A stretch of DNA of 31,195 nucleotides from Azophilus sp964348115 (GTDB lineage: Bacteria; Pseudomonadota; Gammaproteobacteria; Pseudomonadales; Azotimanducaceae): contig CAYGBY010000019.1 in NCBI GenBank assembly GCA_964348115.1, forward strand, positions 1-31,195, given 5' to 3'. Below, in pieces: positions 15,721 to 23,972 of the stretch. Positions within the stretch are counted from its first letter, which is position 1. The number at the start of each line of letters is the position of its first letter. Below the pieces are notes generated by a model. The model did no database searches. It saw only the letters and a list, made by a program, of their open reading frames with translations, and was not told where the DNA came from. The translations under genes were made by a program, and so were the position numbers.

Positions 15721-17424
15721 ATGAGGAATGAAATGATTCACCGCATTCGTTCGGTGGCCGTCACGACCGCTCTGATCTGCATGCTGGCGCCGCTCGCCGC
15801 CTTGGCGGCGCGCATGGAGGGCATGCCCGAGGGCTCCGGCAGTTACGATGACCTAGTGGCGCTGTTCCAGGAGTTTCTCCGCTGGCAGGATCCGGAGCGC
15901 GCCAGCGGCGAACGGCCGAATCGGGATATCGCCGGACAGGCGGCGGAGGTGCATCCGGACTATGGCGTCGCGGCCGTGGCGGCCCGGCGCACCCAAATGC
16001 AGGCGTACCAAGACCGACTGGCGGATATGGCCGTGGCGCGCTGGCCGCTGGCTCAGCAGGTGGATTACCTAGCCGTGCGGTCGCGCTTCGATCAGCATGA
16101 ATTCACGCTTAGGGTCTCCCGTCCTTGGTCGCGTGATCCGGGCTTCTACGTCGACCGCATGTTGCGCCTGACCTTCGCCGAACTGCCGCTTTCCGAGGCG
16201 GAAACCGCGGCCCTGCGGGTGCAATTGAAGGCGGTTGAATTGCTGGTGGCGCAGGCCATGACCAACCTCACCGAGGTCGCCGCGGACTATGCCGATCTCG
16301 CCATCTTCAATCTGACCAATGCGGATGGCGTCGGGCACGGCTTCCCCTACCGGGCGCCGCCGCCCGCCGGGGTCATCGGCTGGTACGCGGACCTGCTCGA
16401 GCGGGCTGAGAAGCAGCAGGTTGAATTGCGCGACGACATCGCTGCGGCGAAGCAATCCGTCGAGGCCTTCCATGCTTGGCTGGTGGAGAATCGTCCCGCC
16501 ATGACAGAGGCTGCTGGTGTCGGCGAGGACAATTTCAACTGGTACCTTAAGCACGTCAAGCTGATGCCGTATACGACTGATCAGATCGTTACCTTGGGTT
16601 TGCGGGAGCTTGATCGCCTGTGGACCCTGTATGCCCTGGAGCAGCACCGCAACCGGCACTTGCCGAAGATCGAGATTTCCAAATCCGCGGAAGAATATGC
16701 GGGGCGCATTGCGGCGACCGACAAGCGAATCCGGAAGTTCCTGGTTGAACAGGAAATCATCACGATTCCCGACTACATACAGGAACTGGACACCAACGTG
16801 CCTTGGATCGTGCGTCCGGGCGGACCTAATTTCTGGGAGCAGGTGCAGTACCGCAACCCGACCCCCGACCATTTGCACGCCGTTATTCCCGGCCACCGCT
16901 TCGACGGTCTCGTCGAGCGCAACAACCCCCACCCCATTCGCGGCAAGATAACCAGCGGCGCCCGCACGGAAGGCTGGGCCGTCTATCTCGAAGAGGGCAT
17001 GATGAACGCTGGCGTTATCGATGACCTGCCCCGCGTCCGCGAACTCATCTATGTCTTCGGCATCTTCCGCGCCGCCAGGGTGCCCGCGGATGTCTGGCTG
17101 CAAGGCAACGAAATGACCGTCGACGAGGTCGTCGATTGGTGGCGAGAGCGAACGCCCTGGCTCGATGTGGATGTGGCCAGGGTCGATGCGGAAATCTACC
17201 TGCGGCGTCCGCCGGGCTACGGCCTCGGCTACACCGTCGGCATGCTGCAGATGCAGCGCTTGGTCGGCGACCGTAAACGACAACTGGGCGACCGCTTTGT
17301 GTTGCAGGACCTGCACGACGCCTTCATGGCCGCCGGTCGCCTGCCCGTGTCGCTGATCCGTTGGGAAATCACGGGGCTGGAGGATGAGGTCAGCGAACTC
17401 TGGCCGCGGGAACGCCTGAAGTAA
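15721..17424 (+). CDS. Exported DUF885-family protein (putative metallopeptidase-like)
   Basis: This 567-aa protein carries an N-terminal signal peptide (VAVTTALICMLAPLAALAA, about residues 11-29) and is probably periplasmic or lipid-free secreted. The rest is an all-helical DUF885 fold. The family's two signature motifs are HAVIPGH (386-392), like the usual H-x3-PGH, and EGWAVYLEE (417-425); together they resemble a zinc-metallopeptidase site. The biochemical role of most members is unproven. The ATG at 15721 follows AGGAGG by 10 nt; the frame is open for 174 more codons upstream, but those look random. The IS end at 17427 lies 2 bp past the stop codon. Confidence 0.82.
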   Translation: MRNEMIHRIRSVAVTTALICMLAPLAALAARMEGMPEGSGSYDDLVALFQEFLRWQDPERASGERPNRDIAGQAAEVHPDYGVAAVAARRTQMQAYQDRLADMAVARWPLAQQVDYLAVRSRFDQHEFTLRVSRPWSRDPGFYVDRMLRLTFAELPLSEAETAALRVQLKAVELLVAQAMTNLTEVAADYADLAIFNLTNADGVGHGFPYRAPPPAGVIGWYADLLERAEKQQVELRDDIAAAKQSVEAFHAWLVENRPAMTEAAGVGEDNFNWYLKHVKLMPYTTDQIVTLGLRELDRLWTLYALEQHRNRHLPKIEISKSAEEYAGRIAATDKRIRKFLVEQEIITIPDYIQELDTNVPWIVRPGGPNFWEQVQYRNPTPDHLHAVIPGHRFDGLVERNNPHPIRGKITSGARTEGWAVYLEEGMMNAGVIDDLPRVRELIYVFGIFRAARVPADVWLQGNEMTVDEVVDWWRERTPWLDVDVARVDAEIYLRRPPGYGLGYTVGMLQMQRLVGDRKRQLGDRFVLQDLHDAFMAAGRLPVSLIRWEITGLEDEVSELWPRERLK

Positions 17425-17426
17425 AA

Positions 17427-17498
17427 GCCTAGGGAGCGTCTGAACAAGTCGCGCTCGCCCAGCGCCCCGCTGTTTGCGGCGGGAGACGTTGCGGCCAT
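17427..17498 (+). mobile_element. IS-like terminal sequence, second copy
   Basis: Starting CCTAGGGA and continuing through AACAAGTCGCG and CGCCCAGCGCCCCGCT, this repeats the left edge of the window (1-70) in inverted orientation with scattered mismatches. It leads into the transposase remnant at 17530. It marks the left border of the accessory island. Confidence 0.5.
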
Positions 17499-17529
17499 GG
17501 GAAGGCGACTTGCACCGCGGCGGGGGTAG

Positions 17530-18265
17530 CTGTCGCTGTTCGACGAAACCGACTTGGTGGAGGTCCGCGCCGACGCCTATCCCGGCGAACGCCTCATGGC
17601 GTGCCGCAATCCGCTGTTGGCCGACGAGCGCGCGCGCAGGCGCGAAGAACTGCTCGACGCCACCGAGGAGCTGCTCGAGCCCGTCGTGGCGGCCACGCGG
17701 CGCGGGAAACGGCGCCCGAGGGGCGGGGACAGGATCGGCGAGCGGGTCGGCAAGGTCATCGGCAAGTTCAGGATGGCCAAGCACTTCGAGTGGGACATCG
17801 ACGACAACGGGGCGTCCATGCACAGGAGAAACGCCGCGTCCATCCGCACCAGCCTCCCGGAAACCGAGCTGGACGACCGGGGCGCGGTGCGCGCCTACAA
17901 GCGCCTGGGCGCGGTCGAGCGGGCGTTCCGCAGCCTCAAGAGCGTCGACCTGAAGGTGCGCCCGGTGTTCCACCGCACCGCCGAACGGGTCCGCGCCCAT
18001 GTGCTTTTGTGCATGCTGGCCCACTACGTGGAATGGCACATGCGCCGCCGGCTCGCGCCGCTGCTGTTCGACGACGAGGATCCGGCCGGCACCGAGGCGC
18101 GGCGCACGTCCGTCGTGGCCCCGGCGCGGGCCTCCGACTCCGCACGGCGCAAGGCCCGCACGAAGCGCACCGACGAGGGCCGGCCCGTGCACAGCTTCCG
18201 CTCCCTGCTTCGCGATCTGGCGACCGTAACGAAAAACCGCGTGGCGATCCGCCAAACGCCGTATA
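17530..18265 (+). pseudogene. IS1634-type transposase, C-terminal remnant
   Basis: The frame opens after a TAG at 17527 with LSLFDETDLVEVRADAYPGE, then CRNPLLADERARRREELL, the conserved C-terminal half of IS1634-family DDE transposases. Further on are LGAVERAFRSLKSVDLKVRPV and ERVRAHVLLCMLAHYVEWHM, carrying the late catalytic glutamate region. The N-terminal half with the first acidic residues is absent. Family similarity fades after about LATVTKNRV (18243), although the frame stays open into the next gene. It is therefore truncated at both ends and cannot be active. It lies directly upstream of the restriction enzyme gene. Confidence 0.75.
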
Positions 18266-18416
18266 ATCCCCGATGCCGCTCGCGTTCGTTCGCCCAGGGA
18301 CGGTATCACCTACCCAGTGGTGTGATGGCGGGTGGAAACCCCGTGAATACAAAATCAGTGCGGCCACTGACTGGCAAGGACTGCACCTCGTCGAAACCTG
18401 GAGGGAGACTCGACAG

Positions 18417-21400
18417 ATGGCCGATTCCAAGCAGGCCACCTTGGACCTCCGCCCCAGCGAACGCATCGGTGATGCCTTGGAGCGGATCCGCCGAGACGCC
18501 GCCAGCGAGGCCGAGAAAGGCCGGTGGTTCGAGCACCTGTTTATGGCGACGGTCAGGGACAACCCCGAGTTCGGCGTGGCCGGCATCTGGCCGTGGCGTG
18601 AGTGGCCCGGCAGGGAGCGGAAGACCGGCCTCGACGGTCGCGACCACGGTATCGACCTCGTGGCGGAACTCGACGACGGCACAGTCGTGGCCGTGCAGTG
18701 CAAGTGCCACGGCGAGAGCACTATCGTCACCAAACCCGCCATCGACAGCTTCCTGAGCGAGTCGGCACGACCGGCGTTCGGCTTGCGGTGGATCGTCTCG
18801 ACCGGCAAGTGGAACAAAGCGGCCGAGCGGGCCACCAAGGACCGCAACCCGCGAGTCGTGCGCATCGACTTCCTCGACTACCTCGACAGGGAGATACGCG
18901 AGTTCGAGAAACCAAAGGAACTGCGCCACCCGAAACCGCTGCAACGGGGCGCCATCGACGCCTGCCTCGACGGGCTTGTGGCGCAGGGGAACGACCGCGG
19001 CAGGCTGGTAATGGCCTGCGGCACCGGAAAGACCTTTGTGGCGTTGCGGCTATCCGAGCGGATGGTGCCCGACGAAGGGCGCGTACTGTTCGCGGCACCG
19101 ACCATCGCGTTGGTGTCGCAGGCGCGCCGCGAATGGCTGACGCACCGGGCGCGGCCGGTATCGGCGATGGTCGTGTGTTCCGACGCCACCGCCGGAGGCA
19201 GGGGTGAACGCCGTGAGATCGGCGTCGACGACCTCGTGTGCGAAGTCGTCTCCGAACCTGCGGCCATCGGCACCCGCCTCCGCAAGCGTACAGGCGGCGT
19301 TAAGGCGGTGTTCTGCACCTACCATTCGCTGGCTAGGGTCTGCGAGGCGCAGCGCGACCATGGGGCGCCGCGCTTCGATTTGGCCGTGGCCGACGAGGCG
19401 CACCGGACAACGGGCGTGATGCGCGAGGACAGCCACATGGACGGCGTGGACTTCCAAGCCTTCCACGATGGAAACAGGCTGAGCGCCGCGAAGCGCCTCT
19501 ACATGACCGCCACGCCGCGCATCTACTCGGAGAAGTCCGTCGGCGCAGTCATGCGGGCGGCCGAAAGAAAAGGTGCAACGGTTGAAGTTGTCGACATGTC
19601 CGACGAGGGCGTCTACGGGCCGCTGCTGCACCACGTCAGGTTCTCCGAGGCGGTCGCCGCCGGCGAGCTCTCCGACTATCGGGTGATCGTACTCGGTATC
19701 CGGGAGAGGGCGTTGACGCCCGGCATCCGCGCCGCGCTCCAGGGCGAGAACGTTCCCAAGAAGGCGTCCGACGCCGAACTTTGCCGGCTGCTCGGCACCA
19801 TGCTGGCGCTGAACGGCGCGGCGGAGGGCGAAGGGCGTCCCGGCAGGCTGTCGCGCAGCATCGCGTTCGCCTCGACGATCCAGCGGTCCAAGTGGTTCAC
19901 GGACACCATCAACGGGAACGTACCCCTCAAGGGCCGGGTGACGAGAGCGCTCGGCGGGCGCGGCAGACGCGCCGACCTCGAAGCCCGCCACCTCGACGGC
20001 ACGAGCACAGCGCTGAGGCGGAACGACGGACGACGCTGGCTCAACGACGCCGCGAAGCGGAACCAAGCCCGTATGATCTGCAACGCCAAGGTGTTTTCAG
20101 AAGGTGTGGACGTCCCGGCGCTGGAGGCCGTTGCCTTCCTCGACCCGAAACAGAGCCTCATCGATATCGTACAGGCGGTCGGGCGCGTCATGCGGAAAGC
20201 CCCCGGCAAGGACAGGGGCTACATCATCGTGCCGGTGTTCGTGCCGGAGGGGGACGGCGATATCGCCCAGCTACTGATGGAACGGAAGGACGACTACCGG
20301 CACGTCGGCTCGGTGCTGCGAGCCCTGCAATCCCATGACGAGCGGCTGGCCGAGTCGCCGGCGAGCTTCGTCCATGTCGCCGACGCCGTGAATGACCGTG
20401 CGCCGCCCGCTTCCGGCCGTGGCGAGGCAGTGGGGGAACAACGCGCTGACTACCAGACCGGCATGGACGACCTGTTCACCTTCAGCGCTGTGGAGCCGGG
20501 CATTTTCGCCAAGGTCGTCGCCTCTTCCGGCCTCGGCAGGCCGGGACAGGCGACGGCGGACGAGATCGCTCGTGCGGTAGGCATGGCGGCGAAGCGCATC
20601 GAGGACGACGCCGGACTCATGAACTCGCTACGCGACGCGCTGGAACTGCCCAGTGTGAAGGACAGGGAAGTGTCCACCACGGCGGCGCTGCTTCTGTGCA
20701 ACGCCTGCCTTCTGCACCGGCGGCTGCAGAAGGAGTCGTCAGCATTGCAGGATCTGCCTGACCTCACGGCTGTCGGGCGGTCGAAGACGCCGGCTGAGTC
20801 CCTCGCGGAGGCTTGGGACGAGATCTTGAAAAAGGACTACGCACCCGTGTTCCGCCCGGCGTTGTCAATCATCGAGAACTCCCCGTCGTTCGACAGCCTC
20901 AAGCCGGCGGCGCGGATACTCGCCGAATGCGCGGCCAACCTCTCGGACTCCGTGGCGGAGCTCGGCTACGACCACGCCGGGCCGCTCTACCACAAGATCC
21001 TCGGCAGCGCCGAGAGCGACGGCGCGTTCTACACGAACAACGTCTCGGCGCTGATGCTGGCCGGCTTGGCGCTGGGTCCGGACCTTGTGGACTGGTCGGC
21101 CTGGAAGCAGGCCACCGGCATTCGCATTCTCGATCCGGCGTGCGGCACCGGCACGCTGCTCGTCGCCGCCCTTAAAACCATCAAGGACCGAATGGCGGCC
21201 ACGAAGCCGACGACGCGGGCCAGGCTCGCCCAGGCGCACAAGAAGCTCGTCGAGAATTCGATCCGGGGGTTGGACGTGAACTATCAGGCCACGCAGCTCG
21301 CCGCGTCGAACCTCACGCTGGGCGCGCCGACCGTCAACTACAAGGTCATGCACGTCCACACCATGCGGTACGGGCCGCAGGCCGACGGCACCGTGGCGCT

Positions 21401-22880
21401 GGGGAGCCTTGAACTGCTCCCGGAAGCCGTTGGGGAAGGCCGGCAGCTCGCCCTCTTCGGGCACATCAAGCAGGCGGCCGTTTCGACCCAGGGTTCCGCC
21501 GATGCCAAGATACCGGACATCCGCAGCATGGACATGGTGCTGATGAACCCACCGTTCACCAACAACGAGAAGCACGGGCGGAACTTCGGCGCGGCCGAGC
21601 AGACGCGGATGCAGAAGCGGAAGCTCGATATCAAGGCGCAGATAGGGAGCGCCGACGTGGCGGCATCCGAGATGATCGACTCGAACAGCGTCAGAACATT
21701 CTTCACGCCGCTCGCCGATGCGCTGCTGCGGAGGGAGGCGGGCGTTCTCGGCAAGATACTGCCGACGACCGCCTGCACCAGCACGTCCGGCCTGGCCGAA
21801 CGGCGGTTCCTGGCCGACCGCTTCCATATCGATATGGTGGTGACAAGCCACGACCCCAAGGTTCCGAACTTCTCGGTGAACACGGCCATCCACGAGTCGC
21901 TGCTGGTCTGCCGCCGGCGCGGGCCGGGCGAACGCGGCCGGGCCACCGTCTTCATCTCGCTCAACCGGATGCCGCGCGACGCCACCGAGGTTGCGGACTG
22001 GCTCAAGGCCGTTCATGCGGGCAGGAGGCACAGGCTCCACAGGGTGTTCAGGTGGCCGAGGGCGCGGGTGGCCAAGGGGGACTGGACGCCCTGCCAGTAC
22101 TACGACGGGGGGCTGGCCGAGCTCGCGTTTCGAATCGACCGCCTTGAAAGGCTGTCGCCGCTCGACGCGTTGGCGGAGGTCGAGCCCGCCGGAAAGCGGG
22201 TGCGCGATGCGTTTGTTAACCCGCTAGCCAACGACTCGGAGGGCATCTTCCCGGTGCTCTGGCGGCACCAAACCGACATCCGCCGCACGATGCGGGCCGA
22301 GCCGGATCACACGACCGAGCCGAAACCGGGGAAGGAGCACTACGCCAAGAATGTGCTGTGGCCGATGGCGGGGCGGTTGATGCTGCCACTGAAAATCCGT
22401 GTGACGAACATTCGCATGTCCGCCGTCCTTCTCGCCGAACCTGCTCTGGGTAGCCAGTGGGTTCCGGTTTCTCCGTCGCCCGGCGTCACAGCGCCAATCA
22501 GGACGCTCAAAGCGTGGTGCGCCTACCTGAACTCCACGCCCGCTGTCCTGTCCTACCTTAATAGAAGGCAGAAGACGCTCAACTATGCGGACTACTCGCT
22601 CGACCAGCTTCGGTCCATCCCCGTGCCCGATCCGGGGAAGACCGATCTTCGGCCCCTCGCCGAGGTCTACCGCAAGCTCTGCGAGCGGGAGCTTGAGGCT
22701 TGGCCCCGGATGGCCACCGATCCCGTCCGCGCCGAACTCGACGACGCGGTCGCCCACCTTCTCGACCTCGAACCCGCCAAAATTGCCGATTGGCGGTGGC
22801 GCATCGCGGCAGAGCCGACCGTGAGCAATGCCTATGCCGACGACCAACATTCATGGCCACCATCCGAAGGCCGAGAATAA
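18417..22880 (+). CDS. Type ISP-like restriction-modification enzyme (single polypeptide)
   Basis: This 1487-aa protein combines all restriction-modification activities. An Mrr-like PD-(D/E)XK nuclease comes first (GIDLVAEL with D80, then VQCK with K96). An SF2 helicase follows: Walker A MACGTGKT (199-206), DEAH (326-329), MTATPRIYS (about 363) and GRVMRKAPGKDRGYI in the second RecA lobe. An N6-adenine methyltransferase has motif I ILDPACGTGTL (about 903-913) and motif IV NPPF (about 1043). The C-terminal part (about 1290-1440), with NSTPAVLSYLNRR and IPVPDP, resembles a target-recognition domain. Order and size match Type ISP enzymes such as LlaGI and LlaBIII, which methylate one strand and translocate before cleaving. 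The ATG at 18417 has GGAGGGA upstream; the frame is open further back without similarity. All key residues seen are intact. Confidence 0.88.
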   Translation: MADSKQATLDLRPSERIGDALERIRRDAASEAEKGRWFEHLFMATVRDNPEFGVAGIWPWREWPGRERKTGLDGRDHGIDLVAELDDGTVVAVQCKCHGESTIVTKPAIDSFLSESARPAFGLRWIVSTGKWNKAAERATKDRNPRVVRIDFLDYLDREIREFEKPKELRHPKPLQRGAIDACLDGLVAQGNDRGRLVMACGTGKTFVALRLSERMVPDEGRVLFAAPTIALVSQARREWLTHRARPVSAMVVCSDATAGGRGERREIGVDDLVCEVVSEPAAIGTRLRKRTGGVKAVFCTYHSLARVCEAQRDHGAPRFDLAVADEAHRTTGVMREDSHMDGVDFQAFHDGNRLSAAKRLYMTATPRIYSEKSVGAVMRAAERKGATVEVVDMSDEGVYGPLLHHVRFSEAVAAGELSDYRVIVLGIRERALTPGIRAALQGENVPKKASDAELCRLLGTMLALNGAAEGEGRPGRLSRSIAFASTIQRSKWFTDTINGNVPLKGRVTRALGGRGRRADLEARHLDGTSTALRRNDGRRWLNDAAKRNQARMICNAKVFSEGVDVPALEAVAFLDPKQSLIDIVQAVGRVMRKAPGKDRGYIIVPVFVPEGDGDIAQLLMERKDDYRHVGSVLRALQSHDERLAESPASFVHVADAVNDRAPPASGRGEAVGEQRADYQTGMDDLFTFSAVEPGIFAKVVASSGLGRPGQATADEIARAVGMAAKRIEDDAGLMNSLRDALELPSVKDREVSTTAALLLCNACLLHRRLQKESSALQDLPDLTAVGRSKTPAESLAEAWDEILKKDYAPVFRPALSIIENSPSFDSLKPAARILAECAANLSDSVAELGYDHAGPLYHKILGSAESDGAFYTNNVSALMLAGLALGPDLVDWSAWKQATGIRILDPACGTGTLLVAALKTIKDRMAATKPTTRARLAQAHKKLVENSIRGLDVNYQATQLAASNLTLGAPTVNYKVMHVHTMRYGPQADGTVALGSLELLPEAVGEGRQLALFGHIKQAAVSTQGSADAKIPDIRSMDMVLMNPPFTNNEKHGRNFGAAEQTRMQKRKLDIKAQIGSADVAASEMIDSNSVRTFFTPLADALLRREAGVLGKILPTTACTSTSGLAERRFLADRFHIDMVVTSHDPKVPNFSVNTAIHESLLVCRRRGPGERGRATVFISLNRMPRDATEVADWLKAVHAGRRHRLHRVFRWPRARVAKGDWTPCQYYDGGLAELAFRIDRLERLSPLDALAEVEPAGKRVRDAFVNPLANDSEGIFPVLWRHQTDIRRTMRAEPDHTTEPKPGKEHYAKNVLWPMAGRLMLPLKIRVTNIRMSAVLLAEPALGSQWVPVSPSPGVTAPIRTLKAWCAYLNSTPAVLSYLNRRQKTLNYADYSLDQLRSIPVPDPGKTDLRPLAEVYRKLCERELEAWPRMATDPVRAELDDAVAHLLDLEPAKIADWRWRIAAEPTVSNAYADDQHSWPPSEGRE

Positions 22881-22928
22881 CGCAATAGACGACCTGCTGT
22901 CTGCTGTTCTCTTTACGAGGACATTCCT

Positions 22929-23972
22929 TCACGAACCCGCGGCGGCAGGATGGATGACTGGTTGGCCCTGTCGAGCGTAAAAGGCGGAGAACCGGGACAC
23001 GATATCCTTGATGAAACTAGGAGCGATCCGAGCGCCCAAACACTCGAACTCGCACGCAAAACGATCTATCGAGATCGTCTGAAGCCGCCGGAAGTCCAGA
23101 AAACCGCCGTCCACGAGCCCAGACTGCGGCAACCAATGGTAGCAATAGGCTTCGCTGTTGCTTCGCAAACGCTGCTGTCTCCGTTTCCGATCCTTCGCGT
23201 TCCCTTTCAGGGTATCGAACACTTCTGGCTCCGAGACGATCTCCGCCACCACCACCCTTTCAGCCTTGCGCTCGCCGTTCCTGACCACTAGGTCGCACGC
23301 AGGCGTCATGACTACATGGAACGTCTCGCCATTCCTGCGCCTGACAATAGTGCCAGTCGTCAATGAATCCTCCAAGGGTGGAGCCAGATAGGCTTCTTCC
23401 GGATAACAGGGCGTCTCGTCACCTTCCAAGTCTGCCACCAAGTGACCGAGAGCGAACCGCAACAGCGCCTTTTCCGTCCTGTCGGCATCCTCAGCCCCGT
23501 AATCCATCCACACGCCAAGTGACGGTAGCAGGTTCCTCTGGAAAACCCTATTGAGCCGCTCTTCCAGGAGGCCGCGCCCACCCATGATCCGCGTTAAACC
23601 AGTGCTGTAGATTCTCCATACGCGGTCAAGCACCTCATCGAACCCATGCGTTCCTTTGGTGAATACGTCTACGACAGGCGGGTCGTCGTCAGCGTCCGAC
23701 GGCGTCCCGGTCAAGACTACTACCGGAACACGGAGGTGATCCCCCAGTTCGCTGATCACCTCGGTCCCGTCGCGCGTATCCCTGCCCAGGTTCAGATCTA
23801 CCACTGCGGCATCAACGGTCGAATCAATGCGCTCTTTTGCCTCATCCATGGTCCTGCACACACTCATCTCTATCGACCTGTCTAGCCTTCCGGTGTAGTC
23901 CTCCAAGACATCCTTGTACTGCTCTACCTGAGCATTGTCATCCTCGACGAGAACCAACTTGAGCGCCGTCAC
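22929..23972 (-). CDS. Receiver-domain protein with uncharacterised C-terminal domain
   Basis: Residues 1-120 of this 347-aa protein form a response-regulator receiver: acidic pocket E10-D11-D12, phospho-acceptor D59 (VVDLNLG), T88 (VVVLTGT) and K106 (FTKG). All switch residues are present, so phosphorylation is likely. The remaining 225 residues are not a DNA-binding output domain I know. They include a stretch around 218-245 (FHVVMTPACDLVV...VVVAEIVSE), with cysteines C189 and C226, and a basic segment KDRKRRQQR. It starts at GTG, overlapping the kinase stop by 4 bp (GTGA), and is the last gene of the operon. The partner kinase is almost certainly the gene just upstream. Output function is unknown. 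Confidence 0.75.
   Translation of the reverse strand: MTALKLVLVEDDNAQVEQYKDVLEDYTGRLDRSIEMSVCRTMDEAKERIDSTVDAAVVDLNLGRDTRDGTEVISELGDHLRVPVVVLTGTPSDADDDPPVVDVFTKGTHGFDEVLDRVWRIYSTGLTRIMGGRGLLEERLNRVFQRNLLPSLGVWMDYGAEDADRTEKALLRFALGHLVADLEGDETPCYPEEAYLAPPLEDSLTTGTIVRRRNGETFHVVMTPACDLVVRNGERKAERVVVAEIVSEPEVFDTLKGNAKDRKRRQQRLRSNSEAYCYHWLPQSGLVDGGFLDFRRLQTISIDRFACEFECLGARIAPSFIKDIVSRFSAFYARQGQPVIHPAAAGS

Noticed and set aside
16069..18309. A 746-codon open frame on the minus strand
   Set aside because: It is antisense to the DUF885 gene and the transposase remnant, with a low-complexity arginine/valine/glycine-rich product and no motif. GC-rich DNA gives such long shadow frames.
19050..20066. Long minus-strand frames inside the restriction enzyme gene
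   Set aside because: The plus-strand frame holds ordered nuclease, helicase and methyltransferase motifs; the opposite frames have none.
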